This document shows, piece after piece, positions 48,096 through 57,028 of a stretch of DNA of 64,000 nt (the first letter of the stretch is position 1; each line of letters starts with the position of its first letter). Source of the stretch: DAHUYF01 sp963838385 (GTDB lineage: Bacteria; Pseudomonadota; Alphaproteobacteria; ATCC43930; CGMCC-115725); contig CAWIRE010000001.1 of the NCBI GenBank assembly GCA_963838385.1, forward strand, positions 2,170,001 through 2,234,000, in the 5' to 3' direction. The translations under genes were made by a program, and so were the position numbers. The notes under the pieces are model-generated. The model searched no databases and had not been told where the DNA came from. It worked only from the letters and a program-made list of their open reading frames with translations.

Positions 48096-48770
48096 ATGCG
48101 CGAGATCGTGCTCGACACCGAAACCACCGGCCTCGACCCGGCCGAGGGCCACCGCATCATCGAGCTGGCCTGCATCGAGCTCTTCAATCATTTGCCGACG
48201 GGGCGGATCTTCCACCGCTACGTCAATCCCGAGCGCGACATCGCGGCCGACGCGACCGCGGTGCACGGGATCACCAGCGAGATGGTCGCCCAGCATCCGG
48301 TCTTCGCCGTCATCGCCGACGAATTCCTCGCCTTCATCGGTAGCGACCGGCTGGTCATCCACAATGCCGAGTTCGATCTGCGCTTCCTCAATGCCGAGCT
48401 GAAGCGGCTGGGGCGCGCGGCGATAGCCTGCGAGGTCGAGGACACGCTGCTACTGGCGCGCAAGCGCTATCCCGGCGCGCCTGCGAGCCTCGACGCGCTC
48501 TGCCGCCGCTTTGCGATCGACCTCACCGCCCGCAGCAAGCATGGCGCCCGGCTCGACTGCGAGCTGCTCGCCTCGGTCTATCTCGAGCTCATCGGCGGCC
48601 GCCAGCCGGGGCTCGACCTCGCCGTGGCGATCGGCGCGACCGATGCATTGGGCGCGCTGCAACGGCCGGCGCGGCCGCCGCGCCCGCACGCGCCCAGCGC
48701 CGAGGAGCTCGTGGCGCATGCCGCGCTGCTGGCAACGCTCAGGGATCCGCTCTGGAATCGGGCGGAGTAG
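48096..48770 (+). CDS. dnaQ: DNA polymerase III epsilon subunit (proofreading exonuclease)
   Basis: A protein of 224 residues. Exonuclease motif I is VLDTETTGLDP (residues 5-15), motif II is LVIHNAEFDLRFLNAEL (about 86-102) and motif III is SKHGARLDCELLASVYLELIGG (about 147-168), with all acidic residues and the motif III His present. It removes mismatched nucleotides in the replicase core. The ATG at 48096 gives MREIVLDTETTG, the standard start. Convergent with secB, 12 bases apart. Confidence 0.96.
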   Translation: MREIVLDTETTGLDPAEGHRIIELACIELFNHLPTGRIFHRYVNPERDIAADATAVHGITSEMVAQHPVFAVIADEFLAFIGSDRLVIHNAEFDLRFLNAELKRLGRAAIACEVEDTLLLARKRYPGAPASLDALCRRFAIDLTARSKHGARLDCELLASVYLELIGGRQPGLDLAVAIGATDALGALQRPARPPRPHAPSAEELVAHAALLATLRDPLWNRAE

Positions 48771-48782
48771 GCGGCGACGACG

Positions 48783-49274
48783 CTACGCGGTCGCGATCGG
48801 GCCGGTGGCTTGTCCCGCCTGCTGCCGGCGCAGCAGCTCGGCGAAATCGACGGGATGCAGCAGCAGCGGTGGGAAGCCGCCTTCGCGCGTCGCGGTCGCG
48901 ATCACGCCGCGGGCGAAGGGGAAGAGCAAGCGCGGCGTCTCCACCAGCAGCACATTCGGCAGCATGGTCTGCGGCGTGTTGCGCACGGTGACCACCGCGG
49001 CATAGGCGAGCTCGGCGACGAACACCGCCTCGCCGGCCGTGCTGGCATTGGCGCTGATGGTGAGCACGACCTCGTAGACGTCCTGACCCAGCGCCTGCGC
49101 CTTGACGTCGACGCCGAGCTGGACCTCCGGCGGCTCCTTCTGCTGCATCAGGCTGTGCGGCGCGCGCGGGTTCTCGAAGGAGAGATCCTTGATGTATTGC
49201 GCATTGACGATGAGCTGCTGCGCGGCCGCGCCGTTGCCGCCCGGCATCGCCGCGCCGCCGACCTGATCCACCAT
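48783..49274 (-). CDS. secB: Protein-export chaperone SecB
   Basis: A protein of 163 residues. It keeps preproteins unfolded and hands them to SecA. Family blocks: QLIVNAQYIKDLSFENPRAPHSL, VLTISANASTAGEAVFVAELAYAAVV and LFPFARGVIATATREGGFPPLLLHPVDFAELLRR. The tail AGQATGPIATA is short. The ATG at 49274 is preceded by AGGAGAGTC. Gene order dnaQ-secB near the origin is as in Caulobacter. Confidence 0.96.
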   Translation of the reverse strand: MVDQVGGAAMPGGNGAAAQQLIVNAQYIKDLSFENPRAPHSLMQQKEPPEVQLGVDVKAQALGQDVYEVVLTISANASTAGEAVFVAELAYAAVVTVRNTPQTMLPNVLLVETPRLLFPFARGVIATATREGGFPPLLLHPVDFAELLRRQQAGQATGPIATA

Positions 49275-49431
49275 AAACGACTCTCCTAACCCCGATGGGC
49301 GCTGGCTAGCACGGATGGACAGGGCATACAACCCTGGCCGTCCCGCCCGTCGATGACGGATTCATTACGCTCACGGATTATTCAATTATTAACCCTTCAC
49401 GGACCAGCATGAGGCTCAGGCGAGGCGTTGG

Positions 49432-49935
49432 ATGCCGTTCGAAGCCCATCTCGATGATCCCTTGCTGCGTGAGATCTACGCCTATTGGCGCATGAAACGG
49501 GCGTCGCGCCGCATGCCGTCGCGGCGCCAGATCGACCCCGCCGAGATGCCGCGCCTGCTGCCGCATCTGGTCATCAGCGAAAGCGTCGATGGCGGCAAGC
49601 GCTTCCGCTATCGCCTCGCCGGCACCGCCGTCGCCCAGGCCGTGGGCTTCGATCCGACCGGCCGCTGCGTCGAGGACATCGCCAGCGGCGCCTATCGCGA
49701 CTACATCAACGGCCTGCACCGCAGCGTCTGCATCGAGCGCGTGCCGATCTTCGCCGCCAGCGCCTTCGTCAGCGCCACCCATAACCGGCGCTATTATGCC
49801 CGCCGGCTGGCGTTGCCGCTGTCGGAGGATGACGACATCGTCAACCAGATCCTGTCGATGGTGATCTTCCGCTACGCCGCCGACCAGCCGCCGCTTACCG
49901 TGTTCGACCGCCCCGCCGCCGAGGCGGCCGACTGA
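49432..49935 (+). CDS. PAS-domain protein (PAS_5/DUF1488-like alphaproteobacterial family)
   Basis: A protein of 167 residues made of one PAS-like domain: LREIYAYWRMKRASRRMPSRRQIDP, then RLLPHLVISESVDGGKRFRYRLAGTAVAQAVGFDPTGR and SAYRDYI-type RDYINGLHR. The order 'short helix with RxMPxRxxIDP, then RYRLxGT' marks the PAS_5 family, common in Rhodospirillales in many copies with no output domain. The ligand and partner are unknown. A related protein is at 57365-58015. The 157 bases between secB and this gene include an AT-rich stretch (49370-49395) that may hold its promoter. The family number given in the call is tentative; the PAS_5 resemblance is what the sequence supports. Confidence 0.75.
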   Translation: MPFEAHLDDPLLREIYAYWRMKRASRRMPSRRQIDPAEMPRLLPHLVISESVDGGKRFRYRLAGTAVAQAVGFDPTGRCVEDIASGAYRDYINGLHRSVCIERVPIFAASAFVSATHNRRYYARRLALPLSEDDDIVNQILSMVIFRYAADQPPLTVFDRPAAEAAD

Positions 49936-50007
49936 GCCGCGCTTGCCCTTTGCCCGGTTCGGCCTTATCTACCGGTGATGCTCGGCTCTGAACCTGGTTG
50001 AGGCCGC

Positions 50008-50673
50008 ATGGGCGACGGCTATCAATTCCTCGATATCGTCGTGTTCGCGGTGATCGCGGGCCTGCTGGTGCTGCGCCTGCGCAGCGTGCTCGGCCGGCGC
50101 ACCGGCAACGAGCGGCGCCGCGACCCCTTCGTGCCGCCCGCCCCCGGCAAGGCGCCGGAAAAGGTCGTGACGCTGCTGCCGGCGCGCGATCGTGCGCCGC
50201 CGCCTGTGCCTCCGGGCCCGGTACCGGTCGCTTCCGGCATCGCGGCGCTCAAGGCGGCCGACAAGAGCTTCGACGAGGCATCCTTCCTCGCCGGCGCCCG
50301 CTCCGCCTTCGAGATCATCGTCAACGCTTTCGCCAAGGGCGACGCCGCGAGCCTGCAGCCGCTGCTCAGTGAGCAGGTCTTCGCCTCCTTCAGCGAGGCG
50401 ATCCGGACCCGCGCCGGCCAGCACGAGACGCTGGAGACCACGCTGCTCAGCATCAAGGCGGTGGAGATCGCCGCGGCGGGGGTCGATCGCGGCACCGCCC
50501 ATGTCACGGTGAAATTCGTCTCCGACCAGGTCAACGTGACGCGCGCCGCCGACGGCTCGGTGGTCGAAGGCAGTCCCGATCAGGTCGAAGAGAAGACCGA
50601 TCTTTGGACCTTCGTCCGCCCGCTGCCCTCGCGCGATCCGAACTGGACGCTCGTTGCCACGCAGGCTCCCTAG
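50008..50673 (+). CDS. Tim44-like (TimA) domain membrane-anchored protein
   Basis: A protein of 221 residues. A single N-terminal helix (QFLDIVVFAVIAGLLVLRLRSVLG) anchors it, followed by a Pro-rich linker and a Tim44-like domain from about residue 85 (FDEASFLAGARSAFEIIVNAFAKGDAASLQPLLSEQVFASFSEAI) to VEEKTDLWTFVRP. This is the alphaproteobacterial relative of mitochondrial Tim44, found beside mltA and secB near the origin. It probably acts at the inner membrane in protein export or assembly. It overlaps the mltA start by 20 bases. Confidence 0.92.
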   Translation: MGDGYQFLDIVVFAVIAGLLVLRLRSVLGRRTGNERRRDPFVPPAPGKAPEKVVTLLPARDRAPPPVPPGPVPVASGIAALKAADKSFDEASFLAGARSAFEIIVNAFAKGDAASLQPLLSEQVFASFSEAIRTRAGQHETLETTLLSIKAVEIAAAGVDRGTAHVTVKFVSDQVNVTRAADGSVVEGSPDQVEEKTDLWTFVRPLPSRDPNWTLVATQAP

Positions 50674-51799
50674 AGCGCTCGTCGCCGCTTCCCTGCTGCT
50701 GCTGCCGCTGTTCGCCTGCACGCCGCGGCCGCCGCCGCCGGATCACCTGACGCTCGCCCCGGCGCGGTTCGACGACCTCAGCCAGTGGAACGAGGATACC
50801 CAGGCCGCAGCGCTGGCCGCCTTTGCCCGCTCCTGCGCCGTGCTGGCGAAAGCGCCTCCCGCCACGACGATCGGTGCCGCCGGCCGCGCCGCCGACTGGC
50901 AGGCGCCGTGCGCCGCGCTGCCGGCCGCAGCCGACGATGCCGCGGCGCGGCATTTCTTCGAGACATGGTTCCGGCCCTGGCAGGCCGGCAACAACGGTGC
51001 GACGGAGGGCCTCTTCACCGGCTATTACGAGCCCGAGCTCGACGGCGCGCGGCAAAGGGGCGGCACCTTCACCATCCCCCTGCTGCGCCGACCGCCCGAT
51101 CTCGTCATGGTCGAGCTCGGCCTGTTCCGCCCGGCCTGGCGCGGCGAGCGCATCGCCGGCCGCGTCGTCGACGGCCGGCTGAGGCCGTACGACAGCCGCG
51201 CCCAGATCGAGGACGGCGCCCTCGACCGCTATCACCTCGCCTTCCTCTGGGTCGACGATCCCGTCGCCGCGTTCTTCCTGCAGATCCAGGGCTCCGGCCG
51301 CGTGCGCCTGCGCGACGGGCGCATCGTGCGCGTGGGCTATGACGGCCAGAATGGCTGGCCCTATGTCGCGATCGGCAGGCTGCTGGTGGCGCGCGGCGAG
51401 CTCAGCCGGGACGCGGTGTCGATGCAGTCGATCCGCGCCTGGCTCGAGGCGCATCCCGAACGCGGCCGGGCGCTGATGGCGGAGAACCCGTCCTATGTCT
51501 TCTTCCGCGAGGTCGCGGGCGACGGGCCGATCGGCAGCGAAGGGGTGGTGCTGACCCCTGGCCGCAGCCTGGCGGTCGATCCCGGCTTCGTGCCGCTGGG
51601 GGTGCCGGTCTTCCTCGACGCGGGCGACGGTTTGCGACGATTGATGGTGGCGCAGGATACCGGCGGCGCCATTCGCGGGCCGGTGCGCGGCGATGTCTTC
51701 TGGGGCGCGGGGGCCGAGGCGGAAAGCCGCGCCGGCGCGATGCGCCAGCGCGGCGACTACTATCTGCTCCTGCCCAAAAGCGTGACGCCGGCATCGTGA
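50654..51799 (+). CDS. mltA: Membrane-bound lytic murein transglycosylase A
   Basis: A protein of 381 residues from TTG 50654. The signal peptide with lipobox-like LPLFACTP (Cys at about 22) indicates an outer-membrane lipoprotein. The MltA barrel includes GLFTGYYEPELDGAR near residue 118 and FFLQIQGSGRVRLRDG. The C-terminal 3D domain contains PGRSLAVDPGFVPLG and the catalytic Asp in MVAQDTGGAIRGPVRGD. It cleaves glycan strands to 1,6-anhydro ends. Coupled to the Tim44-like gene. Confidence 0.93.
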   Translation: MPRRLPRALVAASLLLLPLFACTPRPPPPDHLTLAPARFDDLSQWNEDTQAAALAAFARSCAVLAKAPPATTIGAAGRAADWQAPCAALPAAADDAAARHFFETWFRPWQAGNNGATEGLFTGYYEPELDGARQRGGTFTIPLLRRPPDLVMVELGLFRPAWRGERIAGRVVDGRLRPYDSRAQIEDGALDRYHLAFLWVDDPVAAFFLQIQGSGRVRLRDGRIVRVGYDGQNGWPYVAIGRLLVARGELSRDAVSMQSIRAWLEAHPERGRALMAENPSYVFFREVAGDGPIGSEGVVLTPGRSLAVDPGFVPLGVPVFLDAGDGLRRLMVAQDTGGAIRGPVRGDVFWGAGAEAESRAGAMRQRGDYYLLLPKSVTPAS

Positions 51800-51947
51800 G
51801 CGCCGCGCGCCGCCATCGCGCAAACGTGCGTAAATTTGACTCGGACGCCGCGCGCCTGAAATAGAGTATGGCCTCGTCCGTTATCTCCGGGACCGCCGCC
51901 GGCCGGCGGCAGCGCCACAGCTCCACGGACCTTCAGGGAAGCAATCG

Positions 51948-52463
51948 ATGATGAAGCACATGCATGTTGCGGCCGCGCTGGTGGCAGCGGCCCTCGTGAT
52001 CCCCGCCGTGCCGGCCCGCGCCGACGAGCATGGGCACGACGAGCACGGTCATGACGAGCATGGGCGCCGCGACGAGCACCACGCCTATCGCGATTTCCAT
52101 GGCCATGACTTCCGCTTCTTCTCGCCCTACGAGCTCGAACTCTGGCGCCACGGCGGCTGGGTGCACTCATGGTATGGCGGGCGCTTTGGCTGGTGGTGGG
52201 TGGCCGATGGCTATTGGTACTGGTATCCGGCGCCGGTCTATCCCTACCCGACCTATGTCCCGCCCGCGCCGCCGCCGGCGGTCGTGGTAGCGCCCGGCGC
52301 GCCTCCGCCTCCGCCGGCGCCGAGCATGGCGCCGCCGCCCCCGCCGCCCGCCCCGGCGGGGCAGGCAGCGCCGCAATTCTGGTACTACTGCGACGAGAGC
52401 CGGGCCTACTATCCCTCGGTCAGCACCTGCAACACGCCCTGGCGGCAGGTGCCGGCGCGGTGA
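51948..52463 (+). CDS. Secreted His/Tyr/Pro-rich protein with C-terminal WYYC motif
   Basis: A protein of 171 residues. The signal peptide MHVAAALVAAALVIPAVPARA is followed by a histidine-rich stretch with tandem DEHGH units (residues about 26-50), a Trp/Tyr-rich part (WWWVADGYWYWYP), a Pro-rich linker and a C-terminal cysteine pair in WYYCDESRAYYPSVSTC followed by WRQVPA. The His repeat could bind metal. The C-terminal motif is shared with the next gene, which suggests a small exported domain. No function is known. Confidence 0.75.
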   Translation: MMKHMHVAAALVAAALVIPAVPARADEHGHDEHGHDEHGRRDEHHAYRDFHGHDFRFFSPYELELWRHGGWVHSWYGGRFGWWWVADGYWYWYPAPVYPYPTYVPPAPPPAVVVAPGAPPPPPAPSMAPPPPPPAPAGQAAPQFWYYCDESRAYYPSVSTCNTPWRQVPAR

Positions 52464-52544
52464 GCGGGGAGAGGTTCGCCACGGGCGCCCTATAACGACT
52501 ATATATCGTTGCTCTGGGTCACCATCGGCTCGATGGAGGATGGG

Positions 52545-52904
52545 ATGATGGTCAGGCGAATGGCAGTCAAGGCGGCGCTGGCCGCGGCTGTCCTGGCGTT
52601 GGCGGTCGGCGTGTCCGCCGCTCCCGCCGCGGCGCGCGTCGTGGTCGGGGTTGGTATCGGCCCGTTCTGGGGCGGGCCGTTCTATGGTCCCTATCCCTAT
52701 TACTATCCGCCGCCGGTGGTCTATGCGCCGCCGCCCATGGTCTACGCGCCGCCGCCGGTGGTGGTCCCGCCCACGCCCGCCTATGTGCAGCAGCCGGCGA
52801 CGGCGAACGCCTGGTACTATTGCGACAATCCGCGGGGCTATTATCCGACCGTCCAGAGCTGCAGCACCGGCTGGCGCCAGGTCGCGCCGCAGCCCTCGCG
52901 CTGA
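52545..52904 (+). CDS. Secreted Tyr/Pro-rich protein with C-terminal WYYC motif
   Basis: A protein of 119 residues. Signal peptide (VKAALAAAVLALAVGVSAAPAAA), then Gly/Tyr/Pro-rich repeats (PPPVVYAPPPMVYAPPPVVV) and the terminal motif WYYCDNPRGYYPTVQSCSTGWRQV. The last motif is paralogous to that of the preceding gene (both have YYP, a spaced Cys pair and WRQV). Start at ATG 52545 or 52548, after GGAGGATGGG. Same operon as its neighbours. Confidence 0.75.
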   Translation: MMVRRMAVKAALAAAVLALAVGVSAAPAAARVVVGVGIGPFWGGPFYGPYPYYYPPPVVYAPPPMVYAPPPVVVPPTPAYVQQPATANAWYYCDNPRGYYPTVQSCSTGWRQVAPQPSR

Positions 52905-52916
52905 GGAGAGATCATC

Positions 52917-53438
52917 TTGAAGCAGGCTAAAGCGGCCATCGCCGGCATGACGACGCTGGCGCTCCTCGCCGGTTGCGCGCAACAGCCGCTGGCGCCGACC
53001 GTGGCGGTGATGCCGGGACCCAACAAGCCCTTCACCGTGTTCCAGGAGGACGATGCGGTCTGCCGGCAATTCGCGCAGCAGCAAAGCGCCGGCGTCGCCG
53101 AGCAGGCCAACAACTCGCAGCTCGGCACCGCCGTGCTCGGGACCGTGCTCGGCGCCGGGCTCGGCGCCGCCCTCGGCGGCGGTCGCGGTGCCGCGATCGG
53201 CGCCGGCGCGGGCGCGCTCGGCGGCACGGCGGTCGGCTCGAACGCGGCGGGGCGCGGCGCCTACACCGCGCAGCAGCTCTACAACAACGCCTATTCGCAA
53301 TGCATGTATTCCCACGGCAACCAGGTGCCGGGCTACGTCACCGCCACACCCCCGCCGCCGCCCGGCCCGCCGCCGGGAATGGAACCGCCGCCGCCCCCGC
53401 CGCCGCCGGGGCCGCCACCCCCGCCGCCGCCGCGCTGA
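52917..53438 (+). CDS. Glycine-zipper lipoprotein with poly-proline tail
   Basis: A protein of 173 residues from TTG 52917 after GAGGAGAG. The lipobox is LALLAGCAQQP (Cys at about 20). A glycine zipper (GTVLGAGLGAALGGGRGAAIGAGAGALGG, residues about 77-105) forms a membrane-inserting hairpin, as in outer-membrane lipoproteins of the SlyB/YMGG group. There is a short conserved end (LYNNAYSQCMYSHGNQVPG), then a C-terminal tail of almost pure proline. Envelope function is likely; specific role unknown. Confidence 0.8.
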   Translation: MKQAKAAIAGMTTLALLAGCAQQPLAPTVAVMPGPNKPFTVFQEDDAVCRQFAQQQSAGVAEQANNSQLGTAVLGTVLGAGLGAALGGGRGAAIGAGAGALGGTAVGSNAAGRGAYTAQQLYNNAYSQCMYSHGNQVPGYVTATPPPPPGPPPGMEPPPPPPPPGPPPPPPPR

Positions 53439-53659
53439 GCGGCTGACGTTCCGTCCGCCGCCTCGCCGCGAGCGCGTAGCGCTCGTCGGCACCGGCGCCA
53501 GCGCGGCGCACAAGCGCGAGAGCCGCCTCTCAGCGGACCCGGTCACGAGGGTCCGAGGCCGGCTGCGCGCTTGCTTGCTTTCCTTGCCCGGCCTGACCAT
53601 GCTGCGCAGGCCGAAGGGCGCCAAGACGCCCGCGCCCGCCTGGCCCGAGGGAATGAGGA

Positions 53660-54439
53660 ATGCCTGCACCGCCGATCCGCGTCGGTCTCTTCGTCACCTG
53701 TCTGGTCGATCTCTTTCGCCCGAGCGTCGGGTTCGCCGCGGTCAAGCTGCTGGAGGCGGCGGGCTGCACGGTCGAGGTGCCGCCGGCCCAGACCTGCTGC
53801 GGCCAGCCCGCCTATAATTCCGGCGACAAGGCCGACACCAGGACGATCGCGCGCCAGGTGCTCGACGCCTTCGAGGGCTTCGACTACGTCGTCGTCCCCT
53901 CGGGCTCCTGCGGCGGCATGATCAAGCGGCATTATCCCGAGCTCTTCGCCGACGAGCCCGCCCTCTATCAGCGCGCCCAGCACCTGGCCGCGCGCACCTA
54001 CGAGCTGGTGGGCTTTCTCGCCGACGTGCTGAAGCTCGAGCGCGTCGAGGCGCGCTATGACGGCGTCGCCACATATCACGATTCCTGCTCCGGGCTGCGC
54101 GAGCTCGGCGTCAAGGAGCAACCGCGCCGGCTGCTGCGCAGCGTCGCAGGTCTGCGCCTCGAGGAACTGCCCGGAGCCGAGATCTGCTGCGGCTTCGGCG
54201 GCACCTTCTGCATCAAATATCCGGAGATCTCCGAGCGCATGGCGGCCGACAAGGCGGCCGACATCGCCGCCACCGGCGCCGACACGCTGCTCGCCGGCGA
54301 TCTCGGCTGCCTGCTCAACATGGCGGGCAAGCTCTCGCGGCTGGGCAAGGATGTGCGCGTGCGCCATGTCGCCGAAGTGCTCGCCGGCATGACCGAGGCG
54401 ACGCCGCCGATCGGTGCCGCGGCGACGGAGCGCCGCTGA
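53660..54439 (+). CDS. lutA: L-lactate oxidation protein LutA (Fe-S oxidoreductase)
   Basis: A protein of 259 residues with two CCG domains: CCGQPAYNSGDKADTRTIA (near residue 47) and ICCGFGGTFCIKYPEISERM (near residue 176). With LutB and LutC it oxidises L-lactate to pyruvate in the cytoplasm at the membrane. The ATG at 53660 follows GAGGGAATGAGG. The stop abuts lutB. No lactate permease or LutR-type regulator is adjacent. The 220 bases before it hold only short hairpins (for example GGACCC / GGGTCC around 53535). Confidence 0.93.
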   Translation: MPAPPIRVGLFVTCLVDLFRPSVGFAAVKLLEAAGCTVEVPPAQTCCGQPAYNSGDKADTRTIARQVLDAFEGFDYVVVPSGSCGGMIKRHYPELFADEPALYQRAQHLAARTYELVGFLADVLKLERVEARYDGVATYHDSCSGLRELGVKEQPRRLLRSVAGLRLEELPGAEICCGFGGTFCIKYPEISERMAADKAADIAATGADTLLAGDLGCLLNMAGKLSRLGKDVRVRHVAEVLAGMTEATPPIGAAATERR

Positions 54440-55864
54440 TGCAGCCCACCAGCCACGCCTTCAAGGCGAACGCGCATCAGGCGCTGGGCGACGCCAATCT
54501 GCAGAAGGCGCTGGGGCTGATGCGCAGCGGCTTTCCCGGCCGCCGCGCCGCCGCGATCGCGCGGCTGCCGGAATTCGAGGCGCTGCGCGAGCAGGGCGTG
54601 GCGATCAAGAACCACGTGCTGGAGAATCTCGATTTCTATCTCGAGACCTTCGAGCGCAACGTCGTCGCCCGCGGCGGGCAGGTGCATTGGTGCCGCACGC
54701 CGCAGGAGGCGCGCGAGGCGGTGCTGGCGATCTGCCGCCGGCTCGACGCCAAGACGGTGACCAAGGGCAAGACCATGATCGCCGAGGAGATCGCGCTCAA
54801 CGATTACCTCGAGCAGCACGGCGTGACGCCGGTCGAGACCGATCTCGGCGAGTACATCATCCAGATCCGCAAGGAGTATCCGAGCCACATCATCGCCCCG
54901 GCGCTGCATCTGGTGAAGGAGCAGGTGGCCGACAGCTTCCGCCGCACGCATCTCGATCTCGATCCCGCCCGCCCGCTCGAGGAGGCGCCGGCGCTGGTGG
55001 CCGAGGCGCGCGCCGTGCTGCGCCAGAAATTCCTCGCCGCCGATGTCGGCGTCACCGGCGCCAATTTCTGCGTCGCCGAGACCGGCTCGACGGTGATCGT
55101 CACCAACGAGGGCAATGGCGACCTGACGCAGACGCTGACCAAGGCGCATATCGTGCTGGCGAGCCTCGAGAAGGTGGTGCCGACGCTGGAGGATCTCTCG
55201 ACCCTGCTGCGGCTGCTGGCGCGCTCGGCCACCGGCCAGGAATTCTCGACCTACACGACCGTCTCCACCGGCCCGCGGCGGCCCGAGGACACCGACGGTC
55301 CCGGCGAATTCCACGTCGATCTTTCTCGACAATGGCCGCAGCGCCATGCTCGGCACCGAGTTCCAGGACATGCTGCGCTGCATCCGCTGCGGCGCCTGCA
55401 TGAACCATTGCCCGGTCTATGCCACGGTGGGCGGGCACGCCTATGGCTGGGTCTATCCCGGCCCGATGGGGGCGGTGCTGACGCCGACGCTGGTCGGCAT
55501 CGACGAGGCCGGCCACCTGCCCAACGCCTCGACCTTCTGCGGCCGCTGCGAAAGCGTCTGCCCGATGAAGATCCCGCTGCCCAAGATGATGCGCCATTGG
55601 CGCGAGCGCGAGTTCGAGCGGCGCTTGTCGCCGGCGCCCTATCGCTACGGCCTCAAGGCCTGGGCCTTCCTCGCCGCGCGCCCGGCGCTCTACCGCCTCG
55701 CCGCAGCGCTCGCCAGCCGCGTGCTCGGCGCGATGGGGCGGCCGCGCGGCCGCTTCCGCTCGCTGCCGCTGGCCGGCGGCTGGACGCAGGGCCGCGACAT
55801 GCCGGCACCCGAGGGACGCAGCTTCATGAGCCTCTGGGCCGAGCGGCGCAAGGCCGCGCCATGA
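54439..55864 (+). pseudogene. lutB: LutB iron-sulfur lactate oxidation protein, one frameshift
   Basis: It holds a LUD domain and two C-terminal [4Fe-4S] sites. The first part (KTVTKGKTMIAEEIALNDYL; GANFCVAETGSTVIVTNEGN) is in one frame to about residue 293. Near 55320, after EFHVD, the frame changes, and the next frame continues FLDNGRSAMLGTEFQDMLRC with CIRCGACMNHCPVY and FCGRCESVCPMKIPLPK to a TGA at 55862-55864. The span of 1426 bases is one more than a multiple of three; removing a base gives 474 residues, normal for LutB. The old frame happens to stay open into lutC, giving a false fusion. Probably an assembly indel. Confidence 0.87.
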
Positions 55865-56553
55865 GCGAGGCGCGCGAGCAGATCCTGGGCTCGGTGCGCC
55901 GCTCGCTGAAGCGCGGCCCGCTCGATGACGAGCGCCGCGCCGAGCTCGACGCGAGGCTCGCCGCGCATCAGCGCAACCTGGTGCCGGCGCGCGCCGCGGC
56001 GCTCGATGCCGCGGGCCAGGTCGATCTCTTCGTGCACATGGCCGAGGAGGTGCAGACCACGGTGGCGCGCGTCGCCAGCGCGGCCGAGGTGCCGGCGGCG
56101 GTCGCCGACTACCTGTCGCAGCGCAACCTGCCGTCGCGGCTGGTCATGACCTCCGATCCGCAGCTCGACGGCATTCCCTGGAGCGCGCGGCCGATGCTCG
56201 AGATCCGTCGCGGCCGCGCCGAGGATGCCGATCAGGTGGGGGTGAGCGCGAGCTTCGCCGCCATCGCCGAGACCGGCACGCTGATGCTGCTCTCGGGCCC
56301 GCAGAGCCCGACGCGCAACAACTTCCTGCCCGACACGCATATCGTCGTGCTGCGCCGCGAGCAGGTGGCGGCGAGCTATGAGGAAGGCTGGAGCCGGCTG
56401 CGTGCGGCCGCGACCGATGCCGGCCTGCCGCGCACCGTCAATTTCATCACCGGCCCGTCGCGCACCGGCGATATCGAGCAGCGCCTCGAGCTCGGCGCGC
56501 ACGGGCCACGGCGTCTCCATATCGTGCTCATCGATGACGGGGCGGCATCCTAG
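55861..56553 (+). CDS. lutC: LutC lactate utilisation protein
   Basis: A protein of 230 residues with one LUD domain: ADQVGVSASFAAIAETGTLMLLSGPQSPTR (near residue 124), then LPDTHIVVLRREQVAASYE and FITGPSRTGDIEQRLELGAHGPRRLHIVLID. Third component of the LutABC complex. Start ATG 55861 overlaps lutB. It overlaps the smr gene by 20 bases at the 3' end, so the lactate operon is joined to smr and the regulator that follows. Confidence 0.94.
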   Translation: MSEAREQILGSVRRSLKRGPLDDERRAELDARLAAHQRNLVPARAAALDAAGQVDLFVHMAEEVQTTVARVASAAEVPAAVADYLSQRNLPSRLVMTSDPQLDGIPWSARPMLEIRRGRAEDADQVGVSASFAAIAETGTLMLLSGPQSPTRNNFLPDTHIVVLRREQVAASYEEGWSRLRAAATDAGLPRTVNFITGPSRTGDIEQRLELGAHGPRRLHIVLIDDGAAS

Positions 56554-57028
56554 CCCAGAAGAGCGCGCCCTCTGGCGCGCCGCGATGCGCGACGTGGCGC
56601 CCCGCGAGGCGGGCGAAACGCCGCCGCCGGCCGAGCCCGTCGAGGCCCCGCTGCCGCGTCGCGCGCGCGCGGCGCGGCCGGCGGCGGCGCCCGCCGGCGA
56701 TCTTGCCGAGGCGGCGGCGCCGGGGCTCGACCGCCGCAGCGCCGAGCGGCTGCGGCGCGGGCAGCGCGCGATCGAGGCGCGGCTCGATCTTCATGGCCGG
56801 ACGCAGGACGAGGCGCATCGCGCGCTCGACGCCTTCGTCGCCCGCGCGCAGGACGGCGGCCAGCGCTGCGTCCTGGTCATCACCGGCAAGAGCGGCGTGC
56901 TGCGCGCGGCGGTGCCGCGCTGGCTCAACGAGGCGCCGAACCGCGCCCGCCTCCTCGCCTTCTCGCCGGCGCAGCCGAAGGATGGCGGCGCGGGCGCGCT
57001 CTACCTGCTGCTGCGGCGCCGGCGATGA
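56534..57028 (+). CDS. Smr domain protein
   Basis: A protein of 164 residues. A Pro/Ala-rich first half, then a Smr domain from about residue 82: ARLDLHGRTQDEAHRALDAFVARA, CVLVITGKSG and LRAAVPRWLNEAPNRARLLAFSPAQPKDGGAGALYLLLRR. Smr domains nick branched DNA or cleave RNA. In alphaproteobacteria smr usually follows mltA; here six genes and the lut operon lie between them, with smr overlapping lutC. It is joined by ATGA to the next gene. Confidence 0.93.
   Translation: MTGRHPSPEERALWRAAMRDVAPREAGETPPPAEPVEAPLPRRARAARPAAAPAGDLAEAAAPGLDRRSAERLRRGQRAIEARLDLHGRTQDEAHRALDAFVARAQDGGQRCVLVITGKSGVLRAAVPRWLNEAPNRARLLAFSPAQPKDGGAGALYLLLRRRR

Noticed and set aside
54439..56553. A LutB-LutC fusion of 704 codons.
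   Set aside because: The middle third is non-homologous. The LutB iron-sulfur part lies in the next frame and ends with a TGA overlapping the lutC start.
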